Source: Loktanella sp. D2R18 (lineage in GTDB: Bacteria > Pseudomonadota > Alphaproteobacteria > Rhodobacterales > Rhodobacteraceae). From it: a DNA stretch of 64,000 nt. Positions 1 through 7,870 of this stretch are shown one piece after another; positions within the stretch are counted from its first letter, which is position 1; each line of letters begins with the position of its first letter. Where the stretch lies: contig NZ_QOCG01000030.1 in the NCBI RefSeq assembly GCF_003318235.1, positions 186,001 to 250,000 on the forward strand, in the 5' to 3' direction. Both the position numbers and the translations under genes were made by a program. The notes beneath the pieces were generated by a model. That model was not told the origin of the DNA. It saw nothing but the letters and a program-made list of their open reading frames with translations, and made no database searches.

Positions 1-2539
1 TGGCGAACCCTGCGTGGGGTCCCTTAGCATTGATTTCGGGTGTGTTGATTTTGCGCCCAAACAGCGTTTGCACATAGTTATGTTCTTTGGCGAAAGCGAC
101 CGTATCATCCATATAGGTGCGAATTCCGGGGAAGCGTTCAAAGTAGCGGTCGATGAACCCTTGGGCCTCGCCACGCGGAATACGCAGGTTGCGCGCCAGA
201 CCAAAGCCGGAAATTCCGTAAATCACACCAAAGTTAATCGCTTTGGCCTGACGTCGGATATCTGGCGTCATCTCATCCAGCGGCACGTCGAACATTTCAG
301 ACGCGGTCATCGCGTGAATATCGATCCCGTCGCGGAACGCTTGTTTGAGCGCATCAATCCCCGCGACATGGGCCAGAATACGCAGCTCAATTTGGCTATA
401 GTCAAGACTGACCAACACATTGCCGGGGGCCGCGACGAACGCCTCACGGATACGTCTGCCATCTTCGGACCGAACCGGGATGTTTTGCAAGTTCGGTTCT
501 TTTGATGCCAAACGCCCCGTGTTGGCGCCCGTGATTAAATAGGACGTGTGCACGCGGCCCGTGTCGGGATTAATGTGCTCTTGCAGCGCGTCGGTGTAGG
601 TCGATTTCAGCTTGGACAGCTGACGCCAATCCAGAATACGGCGCGGCAAATCATGGATCGTGGCCAAGTCTTCGAGCACGGTCGCGCCTGTCGAATAGGC
701 CCCGGTTTTACCTTTTGATGGGGCCTTACCATCTGGCATTTCCAGCCCCATTTCGTCAAACATGATCTCGCCCAATTGTTTGGGTGATCCGACGTTGAAC
801 TTATGGCCGACCATTTCGTAAATGTCGTCTTCAAGACCTGCCATTTTCTGCGCAAACGCATTTGACATGCGTGACAGCGTATCGCGATCCACCTGCACGC
901 CGTGCATCTCCATCTGCGCAAGCACTGGCACCAAGGGCCGTTCAAGCGTTTCATAGACCGTGGTGACTTGTTTGGCGTGCAATTGCGGTTTGAACTGTTG
1001 CCATAGGCGCAGGGTGATATCGGCGTCTTCGGCGGCGTATTTCACTGCATCTGCAACGGGAACCCGGTCAAATGTAATCGCCGACTTTCCGGTACCAAGC
1101 AGCGGTTTGATCGGAATCGGCGTATGCCCTAGATAGCGATCTGATAGCACATCCATCCCGTGGTTATGCACGCCCGCGTTCGTTGCATATGACATCAACA
1201 TCGTGTCATCGATTGGGGCAATCGCAATCCCCTGACGCGCAAAAATCTTGGCATCATATTTCATGTTCTGACCGATTTTCAGGATGCTTTCATCCTCGAG
1301 CACGGGTTTGAGCAGCGCAAGGCATTGCGCCATATCCATTTGCCCTTCGGCAACATCGTCAGAACCAAACAGATCATCTGCCGCCGCCGCTTTATGACCT
1401 AGCGGAATATAGCAGGCCTGCCCCGGCTCAACACATAGCGAAATTCCAACCAAATCAACGACCATTTCGTTCAAGCCTGTCGTTTCGGTATCCACAGCGA
1501 CGTAACCGCGCGCATAAATTCGATCGATCCAGACCTGCAACGCCGCCGCATCCGATACGCATTCATAGCTGTCAGGGTCAAACGGCACCGCTTCTGGCGC
1601 TGCGGCTTGTGTGGTTTGCGCGGGCGCCGCGATAGCAGGTGCCTCGGCCCCCAATTTATCTGCGACGCGTTTAACGATAGTCCGGAATTCCATCTGCGTC
1701 AGAAATCCCAAAAGCGTGTCCGCGTCAGGTTCGCGCATTTCAAGGCTATCAAGACCAAACGGCAAATCCATGCCACAATCGAGCTGCACTAATTTCTTGG
1801 ACAGTTCGATCTGTGCACGGTTGTCGATCAGGCTTTCACGGCGTTTGGGCTGCTTGATCTCGCTCGCGCGGTCCAGCAATGTTTCTAAATCACCATATTC
1901 ATTGATTAAAAGGGCTGCGGTTTTAATACCGATGCCTGGCGCGCCCGGCACGTTATCAACGGAATCACCCGCAAGCGCCTGCACGTCGACAACGCGCTCC
2001 GGGCCGACCCCAAACTTTTCGACAACGCCGTCAGAATCAATGCGTTTGTTCTTCATCGGATCGAGCATCTCAACCCCGCCACCGACCAGCTGCATCAGAT
2101 CTTTGTCCGACGACAGGATTGTCACGCGCCCCCCCGCATCACGCGCCTGATGGGAAAGTGTCGCGATGATATCATCGGCCTCAAACCCTTCGATTTCCTC
2201 GCAGGCGATGTTGAACGCTCGCGTCGCATCGCGCGTCAGCGGCATCTGCGGGCGCAAATCTTCGGGCATCGCGTCGCGGTTGGCTTTGTACTGGTCATAC
2301 ATTTCATTGCGGAACGTATGGCTGCCCTTGTCAAAAATAACCGCCACATGGGTCGCGGCATCTGGCCCCGTGTTGGTTTCGACGTAACGCTGTAGCATAT
2401 TCACAAAGCCCGACACGGCCCCTACAGGCAACCCATCGGATTTGCGCGTCAGCGGCGGAAGCGCATGATAGGCACGAAAAATAAACGCCGAGCCGTCGAT
2501 GAGATGAAGATGGTGTCCCTTACCAAATTGCTGCGTCAT
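1..2539 (-). CDS. polA: DNA polymerase I, 3'-truncated by window edge
   Basis: Repair and Okazaki-fragment polymerase. The frame runs open from an ATG at 2539 to the left edge, giving about 846 visible residues of a family usually near 930. The N-terminal third is the 5'-3' exonuclease (start MTQQFGKGHHLHLIDGSAF, later DNVPGAPGIGIKTA). The 3'-5' proofreading domain carries an intact DTETTGL motif near residue 346, so editing is probably active. The polymerase domain shows motif A (DYSQIELR, about residue 710) and motif B (RRQAKAINFGVIYG, about residue 770). Motif C lies outside the window. It stands alone, transcribed away from rpiB. The identity is secure; only the missing C-terminus limits the call. 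Confidence 0.97.
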   Translation of the reverse strand, partial: MTQQFGKGHHLHLIDGSAFIFRAYHALPPLTRKSDGLPVGAVSGFVNMLQRYVETNTGPDAATHVAVIFDKGSHTFRNEMYDQYKANRDAMPEDLRPQMPLTRDATRAFNIACEEIEGFEADDIIATLSHQARDAGGRVTILSSDKDLMQLVGGGVEMLDPMKNKRIDSDGVVEKFGVGPERVVDVQALAGDSVDNVPGAPGIGIKTAALLINEYGDLETLLDRASEIKQPKRRESLIDNRAQIELSKKLVQLDCGMDLPFGLDSLEMREPDADTLLGFLTQMEFRTIVKRVADKLGAEAPAIAAPAQTTQAAAPEAVPFDPDSYECVSDAAALQVWIDRIYARGYVAVDTETTGLNEMVVDLVGISLCVEPGQACYIPLGHKAAAADDLFGSDDVAEGQMDMAQCLALLKPVLEDESILKIGQNMKYDAKIFARQGIAIAPIDDTMLMSYATNAGVHNHGMDVLSDRYLGHTPIPIKPLLGTGKSAITFDRVPVADAVKYAAEDADITLRLWQQFKPQLHAKQVTTVYETLERPLVPVLAQMEMHGVQVDRDTLSRMSNAFAQKMAGLEDDIYEMVGHKFNVGSPKQLGEIMFDEMGLEMPDGKAPSKGKTGAYSTGATVLEDLATIHDLPRRILDWRQLSKLKSTYTDALQEHINPDTGRVHTSYLITGANTGRLASKEPNLQNIPVRSEDGRRIREAFVAAPGNVLVSLDYSQIELRILAHVAGIDALKQAFRDGIDIHAMTASEMFDVPLDEMTPDIRRQAKAINFGVIYGISGFGLARNLRIPRGEAQGFIDRYFERFPGIRTYMDDTVAFAKEHNYVQTLFGRKINTPEINAKGPHAGFA

Positions 2540-2602
2540 GATACCGTTCCCTGCGTTGCGTCAGGGATAGTTTTGTCATGAACGCGCGCGTGCTTCCAGC
2601 GC

Positions 2603-3049
2603 TTAAGAGTGTGGCTCGATCATATCGACACGTACGGCATGGCGACCGCCCTCAAATTCCGTAGACAAAAACGTATCCACGATATCAAGCGCAAGTCCAA
2701 CGCCGACGACGCGTGCACCAATCGACAACATATTCGAATTGTTGTGTGCACGGATCATACGCGCCGAAAACGAATCCGAACAGACGCCACAGCGGATTCG
2801 CACAACCTTATTGGCAGCCATCATAATACCTTGTCCGGTGCCACAGATGAGTATTCCCCGAGCACAATCCCCCGCAGCAACCAACTGCGCAGCCGCTTGA
2901 CCATGTTTGGGATAATCTGCGCTCACACCCGTCTCTGGTCCAATATCGGTCACTTCACATCCAGCGGCTTTAACGTGCGCGACAATGGTTCGACGCAACG
3001 GGATATCAGCATGATCACTCGAAATAACGACACGCGTCAAAGCGGTCAT
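2603..3049 (-). CDS. rpiB: Ribose-5-phosphate isomerase B
   Basis: Cytoplasmic RpiB/LacAB-type sugar-phosphate isomerase interconverting ribose 5-phosphate and ribulose 5-phosphate in the pentose phosphate pathway. The protein of about 148 residues starts [15 protein letters not shown] and carries the family segments [21 protein letters not shown] and [17 protein letters not shown]. The longest frame begins upstream at 3100, but the ATG at 3049 forms an ATGA overlap with the stop of the preceding zinc-finger gene, so coupled translation from 3049 is preferred. RpiB and the related LacA/B or allose isomerases are hard to separate by sequence alone. There are no sugar transport genes nearby, which fits a housekeeping role. 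Confidence 0.92.
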   Translation of the reverse strand: MTALTRVVISSDHADIPLRRTIVAHVKAAGCEVTDIGPETGVSADYPKHGQAAAQLVAAGDCARGILICGTGQGIMMAANKVVRIRCGVCSDSFSARMIRAHNNSNMLSIGARVVGVGLALDIVDTFLSTEFEGGRHAVRVDMIEPHS

Positions 3050-3225
3050 ACTTTGCCTTCGTAATCCGCATGCACGATTTTTGCATCGCAATAGGGGCAT
3101 TCGACATAGCCGACCTCATGCGGGATTTGTAGCCAGACACGCGGGTGACCAAGCCCACCTTCGCCGCCATCACAGGCAATGCGCCAGTCGTTAACAATCC
3201 GGATTTCTGGGGCTGGCGTGGTCAT
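3046..3225 (-). CDS. zf-CHCC zinc-finger protein (NDUFS6-like)
   Basis: A 59-residue protein starting [11 protein letters not shown]. It has the zf-CHCC pattern: RIACDGG, then [10 protein letters not shown], then [12 protein letters not shown], giving one Cys, one His and a CxxC as zinc ligands. The family includes mitochondrial complex I subunit NDUFS6 and its alphaproteobacterial homologues, so an accessory role in NADH dehydrogenase assembly or structure is likely by homology. The start at 3225 was chosen over 3288 because the extra 21 residues look non-conserved and intergenic. It overlaps rpiB by four bases (ATGA), so the two are probably co-transcribed although no functional link is obvious. 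Confidence 0.85.
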   Translation of the reverse strand: MTTPAPEIRIVNDWRIACDGGEGGLGHPRVWLQIPHEVGYVECPYCDAKIVHADYEGKV

Positions 3226-3312
3226 AGTGTCACCTGTGTGCTTGCTGCGGGCCGCGGTGGGCCTTAGATCACGTGATACATACCGCACGAGACGCGCAGG
3301 GGAAAGACCAGC

Positions 3313-4242
3313 ATGACCGACAACGCCATAGAAATTTCAGGGCTCAAGAAAACCTACGCCGCCACCGGGCGCAGCCCTGCCAAAGAGGCGTTGAAAGGGG
3401 TTGATTTGAATATCCCACGCGGGTCCATTTTCGGGCTTTTGGGGCCAAATGGGGCTGGAAAATCGACGATTATCAATATTCTAGCCGGATTGGTGGTCAA
3501 ATCGGCGGGCAGCGTCAAGATTTGGGGCTTTGACCAAGACACAAACCCGCGCCAATCGCGCGCCTCGATTGGAATTATGCCGCAAGAACCCCATCTTGAC
3601 CCGTTTTTTACGCCCGCCGGATCGCTCGACGTTCAAGCAGGTCTTTATGGCGTGCCAAAATCGCAGCGCAGAACGGCAGAGATTCTAGATTTGATCGGAT
3701 TGACCGATAAGGCGGACGCCTACTCCAGATCGCTTTCAGGTGGGATGCGCCGCCGGTTGCTTTTGGGCAAGGCGCTTGTGCATTCGCCGCAAATCCTTGT
3801 GTTGGATGAACCGACAGCAGGCGTCGATATCGCGCTGCGCAATATGCTGTGGCAAAACGTGCGCAAATTGAATGATGATGGGATGACCGTGATTCTCACA
3901 ACCCATTATCTCGAAGAAGCAGAAGCCATGTGCGACGATATCGCGATCATCAACCATGGCGAAGTGGTCGTGCGCGATAGCACCGCAAACCTTTTGGGGC
4001 ATCTAGATCGTAAAACACTCGTGATCACGCCGGATGGGCCTGCGGAATTGCCGGAACTGCCGCCGCAAATCTCTGGCAAAAAGCACCCCAATGGCACGTT
4101 AAGTTTCACCTACCAAAGCACAACGACCCCCGCTGATGCGGTGTTGCATATTTTGCGCGATGCCGGGATCACGATCAAAGACGTCAAGACCCAAGAAGCG
4201 CACCTTGAGGACGTGTTTCTATCGCTCACGTCCTCAACATAG
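3313..4242 (+). CDS. ABC transporter ATP-binding protein, no adjacent permease
   Basis: A 309-residue ABC ATPase of the drug/polysaccharide-exporter type (CcmA/YadG-like). Walker A is [12 protein letters not shown] (about residues 41-52), followed by a Q-loop (MPQEPHL), the signature LSGGMRRRL, Walker B ILVLDEP and an H-loop histidine ([12 protein letters not shown]). A C-terminal tail of about 80 residues follows, as is common in this group. Such ATPases normally pair with an ABC2-type membrane subunit encoded next door. Here the next gene is a HIT protein on the other strand and the upstream gene is divergent, so the partner must be elsewhere or lost. The substrate cannot be predicted. Confidence 0.88.
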   Translation: MTDNAIEISGLKKTYAATGRSPAKEALKGVDLNIPRGSIFGLLGPNGAGKSTIINILAGLVVKSAGSVKIWGFDQDTNPRQSRASIGIMPQEPHLDPFFTPAGSLDVQAGLYGVPKSQRRTAEILDLIGLTDKADAYSRSLSGGMRRRLLLGKALVHSPQILVLDEPTAGVDIALRNMLWQNVRKLNDDGMTVILTTHYLEEAEAMCDDIAIINHGEVVVRDSTANLLGHLDRKTLVITPDGPAELPELPPQISGKKHPNGTLSFTYQSTTTPADAVLHILRDAGITIKDVKTQEAHLEDVFLSLTSST

Positions 4243-4251
4243 GGTCAGCGA

Positions 4252-4614
4252 TCAGTCCAACAACATGCGGCCAAGCTGTTGCCCGCCGATAATGTGCATG
4301 TGGTAATGCGGCACATCCTGAACGCCATGCACGCGGGTGTTCGAGATGCCGCGGAACCCTTCGTCTAACTGCATCAGGTCGCACACAGCGGAAATTGCGT
4401 GAAAGAACCCAGCCTGTTCGGCTGCGGATGCATCGCGGGCAAAGTGATCAAGACTCATATATGGCCCCTTGGGGATCACCAGCACATGCACGGCAGCCTG
4501 CGGCTGAATATCATGAAATGCCAAAGCGTGTTCATTTTCAAACACAGTCTTATTCGGAATTTCGCCCCGCAAAATCTTGGCGAAAATATTCTGGTCGTCG
4601 TATGCGTAATCCAT
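4252..4614 (-). CDS. HIT family (Hint-like) nucleotide-binding protein
   Basis: A 120-residue histidine-triad protein, starting MDYAYDDQNIFAKILRGEIP. The triad reads HYHMHII near the C-terminus, matching the HxHxH pattern, although the usual third small residue plus His is replaced by IIGGQ as in many Hint proteins. Family members hydrolyse purine nucleoside phosphoramidates and related adenylates in the cytoplasm. The longest frame starts at a TTG (4626) that overlaps the upstream gene's stop. The ATG at 4614 has GAGG upstream and matches the usual family length, so it is preferred. It lies just 3' of the glycosyltransferase gene on the same strand and is probably co-transcribed with it. Confidence 0.9.
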   Translation of the reverse strand: MDYAYDDQNIFAKILRGEIPNKTVFENEHALAFHDIQPQAAVHVLVIPKGPYMSLDHFARDASAAEQAGFFHAISAVCDLMQLDEGFRGISNTRVHGVQDVPHYHMHIIGGQQLGRMLLD

Positions 4615-4622
4615 GGGTGGCC

Positions 4623-6200
4623 TCAATCAACAAAAAGATGGGGGGTTTCAGCAAGCGCGCGTGCGGTATCCATATCGACGCGCAAGAATTGGGCAAGGGC
4701 AGCGGCGTTTTCGGCGATCGTTGCAGTTTCACTGATCCGTGCAGCACCGGCAAAATCCGCGTCGCGGATATTATCGCGCTCATGCACAATGTCATTGCGA
4801 ATAGTGGGCAGAAGCCGTGCGACGGTTGCTTCGCTGCTTTGTGCACCAGCCAATCCAACGCGTTTCGCATGGCCCGCCAAATAATCATCATCGAATTCAC
4901 AGGCAATTTCGAGCAAACGCACATCCGCACGATCCGCAAAGAAATCGCGCATCAGGTCGATATCGGCGGTATCGAGACAAATCACCAAACGATCACTTTT
5001 GTTATGATCAAACAACATCCGTAAAAAGGCGCGCCTGTGCCGCCCTCGTTTTTGTACCGTCGTTTCAATGCCACCTAAATCGGGCAGCGGGGTCGCGTCT
5101 TCGTTGAACAAATATTCGACCGCCGGAATATCGGTATGTTCGCGAATGCTTGCAACCAACCGCTTGGCGACATGCCATTTTTTGCAGGCTACAATCATCA
5201 GCGCGCGGTTGCGCCCCAATGTCGTTTCGCGTTCCCAAAAGCGCGGCGTAAACCGGCGACCAATGCGCCCACGTCCGGTCAAGAATTGAAACAGCCGCCG
5301 CCCTTCGTCGGTGATCACGAAATCTGTGCGGTCACTGACATAGAGCGCGCCGAGTTCAGAGCGTAGATTGGACGCCTCTGCACTAATTTTGCGTGCGAAT
5401 AAGCCGCTTTGCCCCAACAACAGATCGTAGTGATCGTTATAGAACGTCACCGGCATCCCGTAATCGGTGAACATCAAAAATGTAAGCGTGCGGTTTTCAA
5501 TCTCATTCCCCGGCACCAGATGGCGCACAAGAGTTTGAAAAAATGTCTCATCGGGGATCCAAGTCGTGCGGAAAAAACGCATTACGTCTTTGCGGACACG
5601 GGTAAAATCAAGCAGTGCTTCAACAGTGCGCCGCCGCAGACACCACCATTGGCTGCCAATCATAATTTGCACGTCTTTGGGCGTATCACGCGTGATCCCA
5701 AATTTCTGCTGCAGCGCCAATGACGTGTAAAACCGCTTCTTCTGCGTGCGCTCATTAAAATGATGACGGTAGATCAGACGCTCTTCGCGGAACCCCGTTT
5801 TGATCCAATCGCTGTCGAAAAAATCAAAGCTCTCGATGAAATCGCAATCATGGCGGTCCAAAAATTCATGCGCATATTGGGCGGATTTGATCGGCATGCA
5901 ATCGCCCGAAACCATGTAAAAGTGGCTCGCGCGCGGGAATGCATCAACCGCCGCCTCAACGGCATGAAGGGTCGCCTGCACAAGGCTCCATTCGCCCCAT
6001 CCGCATTTGATCCGGCGCTTGGCAAAGACGACATTTGGGTTATTGAGCAAGGCGGTCTGAATGGTCGCAAAATCCTCTGCATTGGCCGAAGCATCAAAAT
6101 GGATTGCGATATAATCGCCCGCCGCCGTCAATTGCAGCGCTTGCTGCACAATCGCATCGGGGTTCTTGTGGCAAAGAAGGATAAAGGCGATTCTTGCCAT
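4623..6200 (-). CDS. Core-2/I-branching (GT14-like) glycosyltransferase with DUF5928-type C-terminus
   Basis: A 525-residue protein. The first 300 residues resemble the Branch / beta-1,6-N-acetylglucosaminyltransferase family: start MARIAFILLCHKNPDAI, then IHFDASAN, VSGDCMPI (donor-site region) and QWWCLRRRTVEALLDF, then a WIPDETFFQT acidic motif. The C-terminal 200 residues (from about LGRNRALMIVACKKWH) look like the extra domain seen in Rhodobacterales versions and are of unknown function. There is no signal peptide or membrane segment, so action is on a cytoplasmic acceptor, probably a surface glycan precursor. It is divergent from a sulfotransferase (gap 6201-6328), which hints that both decorate the same polysaccharide. 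Confidence 0.8.
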   Translation of the reverse strand: MARIAFILLCHKNPDAIVQQALQLTAAGDYIAIHFDASANAEDFATIQTALLNNPNVVFAKRRIKCGWGEWSLVQATLHAVEAAVDAFPRASHFYMVSGDCMPIKSAQYAHEFLDRHDCDFIESFDFFDSDWIKTGFREERLIYRHHFNERTQKKRFYTSLALQQKFGITRDTPKDVQIMIGSQWWCLRRRTVEALLDFTRVRKDVMRFFRTTWIPDETFFQTLVRHLVPGNEIENRTLTFLMFTDYGMPVTFYNDHYDLLLGQSGLFARKISAEASNLRSELGALYVSDRTDFVITDEGRRLFQFLTGRGRIGRRFTPRFWERETTLGRNRALMIVACKKWHVAKRLVASIREHTDIPAVEYLFNEDATPLPDLGGIETTVQKRGRHRRAFLRMLFDHNKSDRLVICLDTADIDLMRDFFADRADVRLLEIACEFDDDYLAGHAKRVGLAGAQSSEATVARLLPTIRNDIVHERDNIRDADFAGAARISETATIAENAAALAQFLRVDMDTARALAETPHLFVD

Positions 6201-6328
6201 CTGTGTTGGGTGCCCCCTGCGGACAAATTGATGTTTCCGGCGACTTGCCGCGATCAGACATTGAATAAACGGTGTTTCTTTGCTCTTAAAGGAAAAACGA
6301 CGGCGACATTACGCAAAGGAGGCCACAA

Positions 6329-7150
6329 TTGGCGAGTTTCCCCGGAACCTGGATGACCACCAGCGAAAGCGTCGTCTACCGCGTTGTCCCAAAATGCGCA
6401 TGCTCAACCATCGGGCAAATCATGTATTATTCCGATCATGGCGAATTTTTTGACGGCGATATCCATGATGCAAAATCCGGTATGCATAAATGGGCATTGG
6501 ACGACAGCAAGGCACTGATCACCCAAAACGTGACCGCACATCAAAGCTATGCGTTTACCTGTGTGCGCAATCCTTACACCCGCATTCTATCATCATTCTT
6601 CGACAAAATCTGCGGCATTCAGCGCAACGGAAAATATTACCGTGGCAATCTCGTTCCACTGCTGACCCAGAAATACGGGATCGAAGTTGGCGACCCTGAC
6701 ACGGGATTTGAATTTGATCAGATCAAAAGCTTTCGGCGTTTTCTGCTGTTCGCGCGCGACACCATCCGTTGGCGCCGTCCGATGGACCCTGACATTCATT
6801 GGTCTGCCATGTCCGGCCATATCGCGACCTATATCGTAAACGGTGGCCGCTACGACAATATCTTCTGGACCGAAAAGTTTAACGACGGCATGCAATCCGT
6901 GCTGGATGAAATCGAAACGCCGCATGCCGTTGATCTTGAAACGATCCCGCGCTTCAACGAAAGCGAAGGTCACGGCCCCAAACGCGCGCATCCTGTTGCA
7001 GACTATTTTGACGACCTGTCGATGCATCTGGTCTATGAAATGTACAAAAAAGACTTCCGTATCTTCAAATACGATTTCGAAAACCCTGCCAACAAAATGC
7101 CGATCGGCGATATCGACCTTGACGAGGTCCACGCGAAATTGGGCCAGTAG
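6329..7150 (+). CDS. Sulfotransferase family 2 protein (TTG start)
   Basis: A 273-residue PAPS-dependent sulfotransferase-like protein (Sulfotransfer_2 group, which modifies carbohydrates). The 5'-phosphosulfate loop is VVPKCACSTI (about residues 18-27), and the 3'-phosphate motif is CVRNPYTRILSSFFDK (RNPxxR...S). The start is a TTG at 6329: an AAAGGAGG at 6315-6322 lies six bases upstream, and the next ATG (6354) has no comparable site. There is no signal peptide. The divergent glycosyltransferase suggests the target may be an exopolysaccharide or capsule precursor; that is inference. The 3' end is followed closely by a tRNA-Leu on the other strand. Confidence 0.82.
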   Translation: MASFPGTWMTTSESVVYRVVPKCACSTIGQIMYYSDHGEFFDGDIHDAKSGMHKWALDDSKALITQNVTAHQSYAFTCVRNPYTRILSSFFDKICGIQRNGKYYRGNLVPLLTQKYGIEVGDPDTGFEFDQIKSFRRFLLFARDTIRWRRPMDPDIHWSAMSGHIATYIVNGGRYDNIFWTEKFNDGMQSVLDEIETPHAVDLETIPRFNESEGHGPKRAHPVADYFDDLSMHLVYEMYKKDFRIFKYDFENPANKMPIGDIDLDEVHAKLGQ

Positions 7151-7173
7151 ACGGTCCAATTTCAGTGATTAAG

Positions 7174-7259
7174 TGGTGCCCGCGGCCGGACTCGAACCGG
7201 CACGGCCATACAGCCGGGAGATTTTAAGTCTCATGTGTCTACCATTCCACCACGCGGGC
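7174..7259 (-). tRNA. tRNA-Leu(UAA)
   Basis: Read on the minus strand, the acceptor GCCCGCG (7259 downward) pairs with CGCGGGC, followed by discriminator A and an encoded CCA (7174-7176). The T-arm reads CCGGTTCGAGTCCGG. The anticodon loop CTTAAAA gives UAA (bases 7224-7226 on the plus strand). A variable arm (CCCGGCTGTATGGCCG region) long enough for a class II tRNA fits leucine. The D-loop shows GGTAGACAC, as in other bacterial tRNA-Leu genes. Confidence 0.95.
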
Positions 7260-7271
7260 ACGGTGCTATTC

Positions 7272-7769
7272 CTATGCGGACATGTCGCGCGGGGCAAGCG
7301 GTGAAAGCCCTTCTTCTTTGACGGCTTGCATCGCAACATAGGTCGAAGTGTTCGCAACATGCGGCAACGTCGAAATTTTCTCTGCTAAAACAGCACGGTA
7401 CCCCATCATTCCCGATGTGCGCACTTTCAACAAATAGTCGAATGCACCTGCAATCAAATGGCATTGTTCGATCTCTGGAACGCGCATGACCGCCGCATTG
7501 AACGCCGCCAAGGCATTTTCGCGCGTGTCGCTCAGCTTCACCTCGACAAAGGCGACATGATCGCGCCCCAAGCGAATGGGATCAAACAATGCGCGGTAGC
7601 CGCGAATAATGCCGCTATCTTCAAGCCGTTTAAGCCGCGCCTGAGTCGGTGATTTCGACAGGCCGATTCGTCGCGATAATTCGGTAACGCTGACCCGCCC
7701 CTCTATCGCAAGGACATCAAGTATTTTTCGGTCGAACTGGTCGATATCTGAAATCATATTGTCCGCCAT
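7272..7769 (-). CDS. putR: Lrp/AsnC family regulator, probable proline-utilisation regulator
   Basis: A protein of about 165 residues with an N-terminal winged helix-turn-helix (FDRKILDVLAIEGRVSVTELSRRIGLSKSPTQARLKRL in pieces, residues ~10-50) and a C-terminal RAM ligand-binding domain. It is divergent from putA with about 100 bp between start codons. In other alphaproteobacteria an Lrp-type PutR in this position activates putA in response to proline. The start at the ATG 7769 was chosen because GAAGGTG lies about six bases upstream; the longest frame begins at a GTG, 7778. The symbol is given by synteny and family, not by any diagnostic residue. Confidence 0.85.
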   Translation of the reverse strand: MADNMISDIDQFDRKILDVLAIEGRVSVTELSRRIGLSKSPTQARLKRLEDSGIIRGYRALFDPIRLGRDHVAFVEVKLSDTRENALAAFNAAVMRVPEIEQCHLIAGAFDYLLKVRTSGMMGYRAVLAEKISTLPHVANTSTYVAMQAVKEEGLSPLAPRDMSA

Positions 7770-7870
7770 ATAGTTCACCTTCAGGTTAATCGCCTATCAT
7801 TTTTCAAATTACCAACCAAATAGACTTCTCGCAATGGCGTAAGATTCCCTGGCCGACAAGGAGCACGCAA

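Noticed and set aside
7174..7259. tRNA-Leu as an integration site of a mobile island
   Set aside because: No integrase, direct repeat of the tRNA end or foreign gene block is visible on either side.
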